Below are positions 37,431 to 50,625 of a stretch of DNA of 64,000 nucleotides, in pieces. The stretch is from Sipunculus nudus (Eukaryota; Annelida; Sipuncula; Golfingiida; Sipunculidae): the NCBI GenBank assembly GCA_026874595.1, contig CM049318.1:53421250-53485249 (forward strand), written 5' to 3'. Position numbers and translations under genes: made by a program. The notes under the pieces are model-generated. The model was not told the origin of the DNA. It ran no database searches and saw only the letters and a list, made by a program, of their open reading frames with translations. Numbering within the stretch: position 1 is the stretch's first letter; every line of letters begins with the position of its first letter.

Positions 37431-37557
37431 CAGCGTCAGTTAGTTTCCCTCCTAATGATACTTCAGCCATTTTTTTACCAATGAATATACTTCAAACACA
37501 GAAAATTCCTCTAAAACATTTGACCGTCAGACTGCAGCGTCGTTTAGTTATGACTAT

Positions 37558-37890
37558 GGCCAAAAAGGTTATGGTTCTGATGCACCGCCCGCGTCAATTT
37601 TGATGCCCCGCATTAACATTTTTAATTTTGATTTTCAATAGAAACTTACCAATCTTGAGCTCAAGCAGCTCGAAAATTTCTCTAAAGAAGATAAGATAAT
37701 ATAATTTTTATCAAATTTCTTTTTTAATCTAATGCTTTTACATGTTCAGCAAAAAAATATGTTATAAACATGATGTTCCCTGATCATATGACATTTTTTA
37801 TGGAAATATACCATAAAAAAGGAGAAATAAAAAATCGCCCACCCACATTGATTTCTGGAAAAAAGTGCCTGAGAATCAAACCTTTTGGCC
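37558..37890 (+). mobile_element. GGCC-type MITE, copy 4 with intact ends
   Basis: Begins GGCCAAAAAGGTTATGGTTC and ends AATCAAACCTTTTGGCC, flanked on both sides by TAT (37555-37557 and 37891-37893). It carries CACCGCCCGCGTCAATTTTG on the left and the weakened ATCGCCCACCCACATTGATT on the right. At 333 bp this is the best-preserved copy for defining the ends. Confidence 0.8.
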
Positions 37891-37893
37891 TAT

Positions 37894-39089
37894 CATATAC
37901 CGTCTTTGAGAACTATTTTCTTTAGCGGCCGCAACGCGACGCCGATGTTGCGGCGATAGTTTTCATAGCTGACATTATGTTAATACGATCGGTTTCCATG
38001 AAAATCTGTGTAAGTTCGAGTCTTTTAATTAACACTTAGAATGGGTCAGACTTTATAGTCATGGTATTCAGTAAATTTTCGTCAGACAAAGAGAAAATAT
38101 ATTTGCGTGCTTTCAAGGTCATGCTTCGTAACCGTTCGGTCAGAATAATCACGTCTGCCATCTCGGACCATCGGAAGAGAACATGGTTTAACGAACTTCT
38201 AGTGTACTTATTTTGTGATTAAAATTTGAAATATGAAATATCAATATAAGATTATATGATATTTAAAGATATTTCTATTGTTTTTTCTTTATGAAACGAT
38301 CTCATGGGGAATCCCCTGTGTAAGACCGTCGGCGGGACCCGCATGTTCCATGATTCACCACAAAATTTAGAAACACGTAGGACTATATAATATGATTTGC
38401 ATGTTAATATTACACGTAAAACAAATACAAATGTCACTTATTTCGAGGATCCTTTCAAACTCTTGACTAATTCGACGCATACATTGTGTATTGTCTTATG
38501 TTTTAACAACAGGTTGTCTGTTCTGTGCCAGTGCATGGGAAATAACGATATTTTACGTTTTATACATTGTAGAAAAAAAGGTAAAAATAAAAGCCGCCCC
38601 TACGCATCAACATACAATTAATTTTGGAATTGTCCTCCTCACATTTTATAAACAAGCAAAGCCCATGAATTTATAAGTGATTTATATTCATGTATAAGCC
38701 CCCCTCTCCCCCCCCCCCCAGCACCTATAACACTTTCATATCTGCTGTGAGGATATCATAAAACCCAGTACACCGTGTGTATAAGCTGTACAGCCACCAT
38801 TCAACAGAACTTCGCGACTGAACAGGAAGCTTCAGCGAATAATCATACCTAGCTGTGATTTCTGTAGGGATAAAAACAGCAGCATCATGATAAGGCAGTG
38901 TGTGATAAAACAGAATGTTGTACTAGTGTTTTTAAACCAGCTAGGGGGGACTTATCCGGGTCTGACAGTACTTATAACAAACAACTTACTTTATAATTTA
39001 TCGGAAAAACGTGAAACCATTATAAAAGGAAGCATTGTGAGCAGTCATAAATAACTGGCAAAATTATACAGCCGATTAATACCTGAAGT

Positions 39090-39097
<8 letters not shown>
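37894..39097. other. Stretch with no recognised feature
   Basis: A C run lies near 38710. Nothing else recognised. Confidence 0.5.

Positions 39098-39184
<87 letters not shown>
39098..39184. repeat. (TA)n microsatellite
   Basis: About 85 bases of pure TA, among the longest in the window. Confidence 0.95.
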
Positions 39185-39187
<3 letters not shown>

Positions 39188-39514
39188 ATCGATATTTTCC
39201 CTGGCTCCCATGAATTAACTGAAAGTATGAGTTATGTGTCCATGGCTTTTATTTATGCTTCTATATCTTTGTATTTCTGATACTGACACGTGGTGCATTA
39301 CGCGTCATAAATCGGACTTCTCTCCCTCCCGGGTCACATTGGTTGTCGGTCGTCATAAACCATTCATGTTTGTTCCGTACTCAAGTCCAGCTATGAGAGC
39401 CCTGGTCACTGGGCAATGACTATTTGACCTCAGTTCAAGATGGTCACTCGCAGTGGATTATCTTCAAGGATGTGGGACGGGGGGATGGTTCAGGGGTGTG
39501 TGTTAGAGCATTCG

Positions 39515-40430
39515 TATTACCTCTATTACTATTACTATTAATTGGCTTCTGTTACTATAACTATTACAATATTTTTCATTTTACTATTATTAATAGTTGG
39601 CATCTGTTTCTTTTACTATAACAACATTTTTTTCTCTGTTACTATTACTATTACTTGATTACCATTTCTTGGCTTCTATTCCTATTATTATTACTATTAC
39701 AACATTTTTTTTCATATATTACTATTATTACTTGGCGTCTTTACTATTACCATTTCCATTACTATTACAACATTTCCATTTGTTACTATTACTTTTACAA
39801 ATTTTTCATCTGTTACTATTACTAATACTTGGCTTCTATTACTATAACTTTTAAAATTTCAACATTTTCCCTATTACACTTTTTATTAGTTGGTTACTAT
39901 TATATGGCTTATATTACTATTACTATTATTATTACTATTACAACATTTTTCCTCTATTACTATTATTATTAATTGGCTTCTTTTACTATTACTTTTACTA
40001 TTACTATTACTATTACAATATTTTCATCTGTTACTAATAATTAGCTTCCATTACCATTACCATTACTATTATAACATGTTTTCTCTATTACTATTTCTAT
40101 GTTTCTATTACTATCATTTGGCTTCTATTAGTATTTATATTGCTATTACTACATGTTTTATCTATTACTATTATTTTTACTTTACTTCTTTTAATATAAC
40201 TATTACTATTACAACATTTTCATCTGTTACTAATACTATTGGTTGCCGTATATTATTATAACTATTACAACATTTTTTTTTCATCCATTACTATTACTGT
40301 TGCTGTATCTGGCTTCTATTGCTGTTATAAATACTATGCTTCTTTTACTCTTACTAATTACTATAATTACTTGGCTTCTTTTACTTTTGCTATTACTTGG
40401 CTTCTATTACTATTATTATTACGATCACCG
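39515..40430 (+). repeat. TTACTA-rich degenerate satellite
   Basis: About 900 bases built from TATTACTATTAC-like words with interspersed TTGGCTTCT and ACAACATTTTTC blocks, suggesting a degraded higher-order unit of some 60-110 bp. It produces long leucine-, tyrosine- or isoleucine-rich open frames on the plus strand that look like membrane proteins but are repeat artefacts. Confidence 0.85.
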
Positions 40431-42163
40431 AGCTTTTTTTATCGGAGTAAGGGGTATGTATTAAATGAGAAGAGGCATGTTGGATCATTATTTTCTATTC
40501 TAAAAGTTAAAATAAAATAAAATTTTCAGTGGATTACTGTCTCAATTAGATATATTTTCCATATATTTTGTGTCGCCTTGGTCGTTGCAAAAAATTCATA
40601 CATCAGTATATGATCTGGTCAGTAATGATGTTTACCTTTGCAAACAGGAATGGTGCATTCGGAATTTCGAAGATCTTTTACTTTTATATGATGAAAATTT
40701 AAAGAGTCCGGGACGCTCAAGCAAACATTTTTGGGAGTCCTCTCTGAGTTTAGAGTGTCCTAAGGGGAAATGATATGTGTCCAATTTTGAAGGGTTATGT
40801 AAAATTGAATCGTTAAGTGTTTTATGTTTTATTTTCATATTATTTTAAAATTAGAAATCGTGTTATGATATGAATATTTGCAAATAACGAGATGTAAGCC
40901 TCATTTATCAGCGCGGTCTTAAAACAACTGATCGCGTTTGAGGCAATCGATACTGTTCATTGACAGTCACAAGGTCCTACAGACAGAAATTCGCGTGTCC
41001 CATACACGCTTGGACCCTCGGAACCAGGCGTCCGTTAGAGATTTCGAGCATCGGGACACTTACCCTGGCTTTGCTGAAAGCCCTGATAATATATATATAT
41101 ATATTGTATATATATATATGTATTATTGTTAGATGAATAAAGGATAGATTGGGGTGATGAAGATATGATAGATAAATTTAATGTATGTTTAAAGGCAAGG
41201 GGAAAAAAACAGGAATATATGCATACCTCGTTAGTAGCAGAAGCGGTCACAAGAGTATGCATAAACAACATCTGTGCCAAATATAACCCACAGAAGGTAT
41301 TTGTCAGTGAAACATGTTTTATATATCAATAAACCTGTGGATCTTTTTTGCGATGTCATATCCGTGGCGCCGTAATGTAAATATAAACAAAAACTAATGC
41401 ATGTGATTTCTTATATGGTTTCCGTGATACAACTGTTTCCAGAATTGTTGAAGATGCAAGGTGATCATGCAGTGACATACTATGGTCATTTGCGACATTA
41501 TGCAAAAATATTACCTGGATGAATTGTTGGAATAACCATTATTGCATGCTGACATTAGAAATGAGTGCGGAGGGGTCACATTTACTGACAATGGAAGTGG
41601 GTCAGTAACTGGGCCAATGTCAGCCCGTACATTCATCACTGACTACAGGGGTTATTAATATGCACAATAAACATTAATCCTGCGGTGCATGGCGGTGAAT
41701 GACCAGATCACCATGCAAGAGAGTCGCGACGACACAGGCGAGCCGGTCTTTTGCAAAGGCAATTGGGCTGTTTTCGGCGGAAAGCTTAACGCAATTTAAA
41801 AATCACTAAAAATGATTTGTACTTAAAAAATTATGTGTTTTCTTATCGGCGAGGTCACTGCGAGAATTATAATCCTGAAAATTGAGGGACAGCGCGCGGT
41901 TTCTGAGAAGATGTATGACAAAAGTGGACCAACTTCCTTTTATAAATATAAGATAAGCTTTCATTTGCAATTTATATGAACAAGTCAGCAAAGTTCAGCA
42001 TAATGATTGATTGATTTCAAGTAATTCCATGGTCAGTACAACCTAAATCATGTTCCGGTATTGGTTCATACCCTCAACAATATGAGAGTACCTTTTCCAT
42101 CTTATTATACATTTAACAAAATGCTAGGGAGAGGGGTGGGGGGGGGCTTGGTCTCATTTTTAT
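40431..42163. other. Stretch with no recognised gene
   Basis: Short TA tracts occur near 41085-41120. No coding region recognised. Confidence 0.5.
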
Positions 42164-42290
42164 ATAATATATATATATATATATATTTGTATTTATACAT
42201 ATATATAATATGTATTATGTATGTATGTATGTATATATATATAATACATATATATATATAATATATAATATATAATATATATAATAAGCC
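42164..42290. repeat. TA-rich compound microsatellite
   Basis: Alternating TA with GTAT and ATAATA variants over about 125 bases. Confidence 0.9.
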
Positions 42291-42699
42291 AATATCCTTG
42301 TACTAATTTAAGACTGAAACAAGAGGAAAAGTTTCTTACATGAATATGAAACGTGGACAGTAAAGAAATTTGACGTAAATATGATTGAAATTTCGAAATT
42401 TTCATAATTACTTTAATACTTTAATTATCTTAACAGATATTACTGGCTGTAAAGTTTTCCCTAAATATAACAGGCAAAGACGGATGACGAGTCGACAGAA
42501 TTCTTTATATTATGTCATGCATAGATATGTTTAAAAGGATAAGGCTTTTTATAATTTGTGTCATGACTTCTAATACGAGAGTGGCCTTTGTGTTGAATAG
42601 TTCTATATTTGATGAAAAACAAACAGAAACATCGCTTCTCGGAAGGATGTATCTTTCTGAAAATCAAAATAAAAGATGTCAGATGAAAGACTATCGAAA

Positions 42700-43560
42700 G
42701 AGTTTGAAGACCTTGACCTTCAAGGTGGAATCTGCCGATAAATAGTATTTCCTTAGCCCCTTAATGTTTGAAGTACTGATTTGTTTCCTTTAAATTTGAC
42801 ACAATAAAAATATTTCCACTAATATCTTTTTTAAGAGTAGTGACCTTAACTTGGCTTTGAAAGTCAAACGTGAAGAAACAGGATTTTTGTGAAATTTTGA
42901 ATAACTGCTTTTCTTTCCTTCAAATTTGTTATTCGCATTGTTTAAAACAAGATGTCAGATTGGTGACCCTGGTGGTTTTATTATTATTAGTGTTATTATT
43001 TTGTCACCCCCCCCCCACCCCCCGGCCATAGGGGAGACACAATGTTTTCAGTGCCTTCGTCTCTCGACCTCCACGTCGTCGTCTGTAGGATATCTTATGA
43101 ACGCGATAAATTTCGAAGGGCTGCATTTTTTTCCCCGAAATTTGAAACACAAATTGTTTCTACAAAATTCCACGAAAAGTTCGAAATTCGATGACCTTGA
43201 CCTTAATCTTCAAAATCAAATCTGCAGAAATGTAATTTTTAAAGTATTCCTGAAGTAACTTTTAAAGTATTTCATATTTTGTCATCTAATTTGGTACACT
43301 ACTTTTTTCAACGGAGTTCTTGGACGAGTTAAAAACGAGTTTTTGTCTTGTGAACTTATTAAGTAACTTATTAAGTTTTTTCAAGGTCAAATCTGCAGAA
43401 TTCTAGGATTATTGTGACCCACATACCTTTGGAAGTACTGAAGGTTTTTTTTTTTAATTTGACACAACAGTTGTTTTCGTCAAAATCTCGGACGGGTTCA
43501 TAAACCCTGACCTTGACCTTGATCTTGAAGCTCAAATCTTCTGACATCTATAACCATTGA
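42700..43560 (+). repeat. TGACCTTGACCTT repeat cluster
   Basis: GACCTTGACCTT or close variants occur at about 42709, 42839, 43192 and 43508. Units also share TGAAGTACTGA and AATTTGACACAA (about 42768-42800 and 43430-43466) and CAAATCTGCAGAA. The units are imperfect and of unequal length. A C run and a polyG run interrupt the block. Confidence 0.75.
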
Positions 43561-44089
43561 TTTGAGATAGTGCTTATTTTTACCCCAACTATTTTTGGAT
43601 GGCCCATATGGGGGGGGGGACATATATCTGTTTTTGTGCAGCAAAGCCATTCTACTTATTATAATTATTATTATCTGTACTATAATTGACGGTGGTATAC
43701 CATTTGACTTGTGTAACGCAACTACTCCCGTTGTTGGGAAATGGCCGAATAAAAATAGAAATCTGAATTCTAATGAATGCAAACCTCCGCCATGTGTTTG
43801 CATTCACCTATTCGGTCCATATTCTCAAGATCATCCGAAATGCCTTGAACATTTTATGAGACTCCGCTCATGATGAATGCGTGATTTGTGCAATGGACAA
43901 ACACACACACACACACAAACACGAATGGGGATGAACGCATATCCTCCTGGCTCAGACATCCTAGATCATCGCATAATAATTCATCAGAGAAGAGGGCACT
44001 GAAGGGTCCATGTCAGATTTAGCCGTGACAAACACGACTCAGTTAGGACCCCCTACTGAGTCGTGACACAAGCCGAATTGAGAATCGCC

Positions 44090-44470
44090 CTGCAAGTTCA
44101 CGCCACGCTTTATAACCGTATCTCCGCATACAGTCAACAGGCAGACCGCTGGCAGAAATCTCAAATACATGCAGAACAATATACGAATATATTGGGTTAT
44201 AACGGAATATTTCACACACATGGCAGGTGTCGTTGGAGAGATAAGATACTTATTAAAAGGTCTAGTGGGTTTATTTGAAGTGACACGATACTTGTAAGCA
44301 ATGAGGCGTTGACAAAAATGACGAAAATATTTGCATCCTCGTGGGGCCTTATAATGCGATCCTCAGAGTTAGATGTCCAGGCACTCTGGCAAGCCAGTGA
44401 TCTGGCCGCAATGTCAGAGGGCCGATCTCGCGCTAATGTCATATCCCGCCAAAATATGCTAATACAAAGA
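44090..44470 (+). repeat. Dispersed repeat, copy 2 (partner at 13.2 kb)
   Basis: Collinear with 13311-13640, with the best match at 44265-44410 (TTTATTTGAAGTGACA, ATACTTGTAAGCAATGAGGC, CCAGGCACTCTGG). Unlike copy 1, all reading frames are short. Transposon class is not recognised. Confidence 0.55.
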
Positions 44471-46187
44471 GCTACTTTATTTGAGACAGACTGATGTGGA
44501 GCTGGTCTTTATAGTAAACTGCTCGTGGGTATACCTAAGGGACGTGCGTTAAACCTTATATACATTATTATGGATTTATGCATGCTGCGTGTGGCGGGGC
44601 CGGCCGGGATTGCAGTCCAGTATAAAATTAACCTTATCACTAGCAATACCGGCACGCCTTTACAGGGGGCCAATCGGTCAAGAGGTATCACAATAAGAGC
44701 TGTTGGAAAGGTATCGGCTGTCCCTCAGAAACAAGACAGAACCATAGCATTTGCATAAAGTATGTGTGTGAACTTTATATGATCTAGTGGTATATTGTTA
44801 CACAAGCGAGGTCATGGCGACAGAATTCGTGGATTTGTACCCAACAAAGATACTAATACGATACTGTAAGTAAGTTTCAGTTAAATCACTTACTATTATC
44901 ACCGACAAAGCCCTGGTCGTGTTTCGGGTGAGTTTGACGAGCAAAATATTTTGAGTCAGTTATTGACTGATAGGGATAGTTCCAGTCCGGAATGCGTTTG
45001 GACAATTGAAGACGCTTTGCCATAATGATAATAAAAATCCTGAGAAGGTAGCTCCCCGTTAATTTCCAGTGACTACTAATAGTTAGGTATAAAATGGTCT
45101 AATACCAAAGACTAAAATTAGCCGACACTTGCCAAGATGCTGGATATTGGGAAAATAGTGAACGATTATTTAGCTGTACTTTATGATATATTTCACTCAT
45201 TTAATTCGCAATTACATGACAACAATAATTTGATTGTTAAATCCAAAATTATATTTTATACTCTGCGAACGTTTTCGAATCATCTACATGATCGAATGCT
45301 TCTTGCTTGAGTAGCCATCTTTGTTTTTGCTGTCCGGTAGTATCTATTTTACGAGTGTTTACATTACATATTAAAAGCACTTGTTGATACACATGTTTAG
45401 CATGAGACTGTGACCTGTAACAGCATCAGTAGGGTCTGCATGTAAAAAAATGATTCCCTATATATCTATTAAACGGATTCACTATTAATTAAACACGTAT
45501 TATTTGGACTTAAAAGTTCATTAGCTCCATATCACAAATTTTCTTTAAATCCAACTTCTTATAGTGAACTTTCCAGTTGATGAAAAGTTGATCAACTGGT
45601 CTCTACGTAAACCTTGGCCGGTGGTTGCTAGATAAGCGATATAAAATATTAGTCCTGAGCCTTTGTGGCTGTCAAGAACGGCATATCTTAATCTAGGAAC
45701 CTATACATCAATATTACATGGTCTTTGAGCCTGAAAATCCTGTATATGAGTGCTCAGCTGTGGCATATGGAGATGATTTACAAGGGGTTTTGTTCACAAA
45801 CCAAACACAGCAGGCGACGGCTTAAAGGGACTTGATCACAATCCATGCAGGCATGATAAATACACATGAAATATAGCGTTTCCTTCTCTGATCATTACTG
45901 TACCTACCAATTTTTAGTTCCACAACCGTTTATTTATAGCCCTGGGCTTAGTATTAACGTATTTAGTATCTACTAAAACCCAAAATAAAACGTGATTCCA
46001 TATACAGTTGGACAAAATCAGTCATCATATTGTGGTTCAAATAAAGCCCGGCATACACAGTGTGCATAATGGACGAAAAATGTTTCACCATCGCCTGTTC
46101 ACCAAGCTTTTTTGCGAAGAAAATTAGTAATATTTCCATAAAACAATGGGTGAAATGCATCAAACTGATTTTATACGTTAACCCTTA
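44471..46187. other. Stretch with no recognised feature
   Basis: Nothing recognised. Confidence 0.5.
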
Positions 46188-46340
46188 AGCTGTGTTTCCA
46201 TGTGCGCGTATTGGCGTAAGCAATCATTCATATGATTTTATAAATAGTGTTTCCATGTGTCCGTCAGCGAATATGCTTATACATATTTGCTTATATAGGC
46301 AATGCATATATTCCACTATATCCCACTTATGCGACCGTGC
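46188..46340 (+). mobile_element. TGTGTTTCCATGTGCGCGT MITE, left-end fragment
   Basis: TTA followed by AGCTGTGTTTCCATGTGCGC and, about 55 bp on, GTGTTTCCATGTGTCCGTCA, the same two words in the same order as at 48555 and 48628. The right inverted end was not found, so this copy is truncated or its end is decayed. Confidence 0.65.
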
Positions 46341-47626
46341 ATTAAACTGAGAGGTCTAATTAGGCCTGCTTAACACGGTGACCTTTGATCTAGCCTCTTT
46401 ATATTATTTAATTTGTATTCAAGAAATTTCATGTGACGCCCGTGAAGTCACGGTTACGTCACTCACGATAACTGAAGGAAGATCATGTGTAAACTTAACA
46501 GTATTTGCACATGGTGATTCTGCATTTGGCAAAAAAAGCACCCTGTGAATAAAAATTAAGTTTCTGTGATTAGGGCTTATATTTGTGGCAGCGCTCACTT
46601 AAGTGATGCTAATTAATTATGCATGTTAAGTTGTACTATTAACTTTGTATGTACAGAGCCATGCTGTGGGTCTGTCTGTTCCTTTGGTCTCGTGTGGTCA
46701 ACGCACTGGACAGTCACCCCCATTACGTGTTTGTTTGGCCATAGTAATTCTTCTATAAATTACTCAGTATTATACATATTGGCGTCATATTAATAAAACA
46801 CCTCTAGTTTCCTGTAACTTAAATTAACTCCGTTTTCATCCTTGTATCTTATTAAGTGGTGCTGCAATTATGATTTAAGTGGATTTTCTGTGTCTGTTGA
46901 AGTTCTAAACTTTGTAATAACCTGTACAGTAAGTAATAGCTATATGTTAGTTTGATACCATTTTCTACATGCATTATCTTTAGGTAAAATTTCATTTAGC
47001 CTAATTCCATAAAGTGGTTTTCGTATAATGTGTCAGTAACATGAAGAAACACATATTTAAGTTAACTGCTGTAATAGAATGTAAATGTATGTATCTCAGC
47101 ATGATCATATTAGTGTTACTGAGCAGCCAATCAGTGTCACCCTGGTAACATCGGTCAAAGTATAATGATGCTGCAAGATGTCTGGTTAGCAGTAGAGATT
47201 TGAACTGACCTCTGAGCTGGACACACATTAAATAACCATGCAGCATGCTGTGTACATGTGTTTACTGAATTACACCAAAGTCTCTACCACTTCAGGACTT
47301 ATTGTTTGTGTGTTGCTAATTCCTCACACACAAGGGCCCGCGACCGCTACAATATATTATAAGAACAATACCCACAGAAATGCCACTTTATAGCATGTAT
47401 TTTTTTAAAATTTGGTAAAGGCCAAAGGGTTCGTCCGGGATGCCATGCGTGTTCTATGCATGTAGCAAGTACACCGTACTATACCCGGCCGGTGACCGGC
47501 AGACGTATTTCCTGCTTTATACCCCCCCCCCCCCCCAATCTGAATTCGCATGTAACACTGTGGGAAACATAACAGACAATAATATCTTTGAAAATTTAAA
47601 GAAGAGATAAATTTGAAAATATCAGT
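46341..47626. other. Stretch with no recognised feature
   Basis: A C run lies at about 47522-47536. Nothing else recognised. Confidence 0.5.
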
Positions 47627-47627
47627 G

Positions 47628-47702
<75 letters not shown>
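47627..47702. repeat. (TA)n microsatellite
   Basis: About 75 bases of TA with one TTTA interruption. Confidence 0.95.
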
Positions 47703-47705
<3 letters not shown>

Positions 47706-48554
47706 TTTTTTTGGCCACTGTTACCTAACTTTTTTAAGGATTTTTTTCTAGCAAATGGATGCGCGTGACTTACCTAGCCGCCTTCAGTGACGAATCGTCT
47801 CATAATCTGTTATGGGTAACTGTTTCGCCGCCTCCTCGTATATAGTACTAAGTGGTGTTAGTACACGATTCGATCGTATTTTCTGGAAAGGGAGGTGTGT
47901 TATCAGTTCTGTGGACATTGCAGCACTAAAACTTTTGCAATATTGTTCATGTATTTTATGTAGAACATAACTGCTACATATTGGCAACAGGAGGGGCTTT
48001 TTAGCTCAGTTAAAATAAATTGCGTCGGCCCTTAAGAAGACACGGGCCACACAGCTCACAGAGCCAGTCCGAACGTGTATCGCGACATGTCTTTGTGTGT
48101 TATATTTTGTATTATTAAGGGATTACTCGTATTTAAACAAAGAATATATATACGTATTAGCTTACCATAACTAGACTGGTTTCGAATGAAATGACATACC
48201 AGAGATTATTATGGATTATCTGCCTTTTACAGATACATAACGTATGGAGCTTATAATCCCTTCCAAGTGCATTTAGGTGGGTTGTTGACTAAAATGTAAT
48301 ATCAGATTTATCTACCATTTACTCACCCTTGGTGGCTGAACTGGCTATGTCTTACCTAAGACATATAAGTTCTTAACATGAGACACACTTTATGCTCGAT
48401 CCTTTGCCTCCTGCCTTCACGTGAACGGTGATTCATCCTAGAAGGCGCGTTAGGTATATCTAGTTGGAAACGATCTCAGTATATAATGGCCACCACAACT
48501 CTGTACATCACAACAGCTTGGGCTACTCCACATCTAATTTTGCCATTTAATTTA

Positions 48555-48831
48555 AGGTGTGTTTCCATGTGCGCGTCTATGTGTATATATGCCTGAAAAA
48601 TCGCTCAGAGGATTTTGTAACTGGGGTGTTTCCATGTGTCCGTCAGTGTGTATATGCGTAAATGCGTGAAAATCGCCACTGGTGAACTCAGTTATTCAGG
48701 GTAAAATGACGTGACTTCACCATCTGTTAGTGGACGGCCTGCTCGATCCATTGTACAAATATATTAGTCTGCCAGTTCACGCGTGTATAGGCCCTAGGCC
48801 TACGCATACACGCGCACATGGAAACACACCT
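48555..48831. mobile_element. 277-bp MITE with 22-bp perfect inverted ends
   Basis: Left end AGGTGTGTTTCCATGTGCGC (plus GT) and its exact reverse complement at the right end (48810-48831). TTA flanks both ends (48552-48554 and 48832-48834), a 3-bp target duplication. A second internal GTGTTTCCATGTGTCCGTCA lies near 48628. No coding capacity. TTA duplications suggest the PIF/Harbinger superfamily, by inference. Confidence 0.85.
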
Positions 48832-48834
48832 TTA

Positions 48835-50440
48835 CTGCAACATATTCTAATGAAGGTAACAAACATATAGGCACAATTCTACATGTACTTCGCAGTCACT
48901 TGACATAAACATACACATTTACACATACACACACCATCACACACACACATATATATAGGCCAAGCGGCCAGACTATTCACAAAAATCCGCCGAAACACTG
49001 AAAACCACCTAAATTCAACAGATTCAACACAATTTTTTTAATTATTCCTGAACTTTTCAATTGGTTAAACTGGAACTATTATGAAATAATATGACTGCTA
49101 TATATAAATCAATACTATAGGCTACTGAAATCTGACATTTATTTCTCTCCCGTCAAGATGTGCACTGTTTGCAATGTTAGTTACTTACTTGGTCAACAGG
49201 TGGCGATATCTTTCCCTCCGTCCACAGCCAGTGGCTTCAATTTTTCAGACCCGAAACAGCCGTGGCGATCAGTATTATAATCATACGAATGAATCATAAT
49301 TTTTATTACTAGCTACAGTTTATTCATACGTTTTAGAATATTGGAAAAAATATTCATAATTATATGGAACCAATATCCTGATTATCAGAAACAAAAACAC
49401 AAACTGAAAAACTTTGGTGAAAGATAAATTTCAAACGAAACATATTTATAGACAAACATATCTCCATTATACTGAATAACAATTAAAGGGGCAGATTATA
49501 GGAAATCCCTCCTAGATAGTGTATATGTCCCGGTGTCCGTAGTCCTGCACAGTGTTCTAAATTCTCGTGATGATCCCAGTACACACGCCGATCTTTCATT
49601 TTTTTCTGCAAATTAAAGTTTTTCTTATTTTAAAATATTACATTTTTGTCACACACTGTTCAGTATATACTTTGTACTTTTTTTAGTATTAATATGGAAA
49701 TTACTCGTCATATAGGTAATTTGACCAATTAAAAAAAAGCGAAAGGAGGTCTTCTGATCCTACTCTATTTAACAGTAATATCCGTGATGAATGAAGCGGG
49801 TGTCTCTGTCCTTTGGAAACGTTTGTATTTTATTTCTATCCCCTTACCAAACCTTAATTCATTCCTGAAAAGCATTTTAAAAGTGGTCACGTGCTGCCAT
49901 ATTTTGTACACACTAAAACCAGGGTACGGTAAGTCGGATATCGGGAGAAGAACAACTGTGGCACAGTTCTAGATATATTCCATTTAAGCTATGTACAGAC
50001 TTCATTTATCGGACAAAGGCAACGACAATGCGTTTTGGGTGTACGTATTAATCCGTCAACATTTACAATCGGAGGCCAAATCACTTGTGACTTGTTCATC
50101 ACCATGGATCTCCATGGCGACGATATCCTACTAATTATTGACTTTGACTTAAATTACCATGCCGACAAGATGAAGAAGTGAAGGGTTATAATGGGTCCAA
50201 TTTATTAATCAAAGACGAAGTCAGAAACGTACATACTGGAGTTATGAAAACATTTTTCTATCTTACTTGTTATCCCTTTAGCCGATATCTTGCTTTTTCG
50301 GGGCACCAAAGTAGTTTTAAAACCCAAATGCTGGGAGAGGAGGCCCGAGCATGGTAGTAGTAACTTAATTGTATGGGAGTGGCGCCTTGCGATTATGTCC
50401 GGCAACGGCAAAAATCCTTCACAGACCGATTTGAAAAAAC
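48835..50440. other. Stretch with no recognised gene
   Basis: Nothing recognised. It would contain any distal 5' exon and promoter of the methyltransferase gene if these exist, but I cannot place them. Confidence 0.45.
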
Positions 50441-50454
50441 AGCTTAATGGTCGT

Positions 50455-50570
50455 GCCGCATTATCGTTGCCGTACAGTGCGCATGTGTACACTTCAATAA
50501 ATATCATATATTCGACTGATTTTTTGCCGTTGTGAAATTATCGTTGCCGGATTGTCGTTGCAGGAAAAAC
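50455..50570 (+). promoter_or_regulatory. Repeated ATTRTCGTTGCCG words upstream of the methyltransferase
   Basis: ATTATCGTTGCCG occurs at about 50461 and 50538, and ATTGTCGTTGCAGG at about 50551. A reverse-orientation copy, GGCAACGACAATGCG, lies at about 50019. The spacing is irregular. These may be remnants of a small repeat or binding sites; function is not shown. Confidence 0.25.
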
Positions 50571-50625
50571 AAAAGCTTTAACTTTGTAATAGAAATATTG
50601 AATATTTATCATTAAGTTGACGCAT

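Noticed and set aside
39597-40464. Hydrophobic plus-strand frames that look like membrane proteins
   Set aside because: They come from the TTACTA-rich satellite; composition follows the repeat and frames overlap each other.
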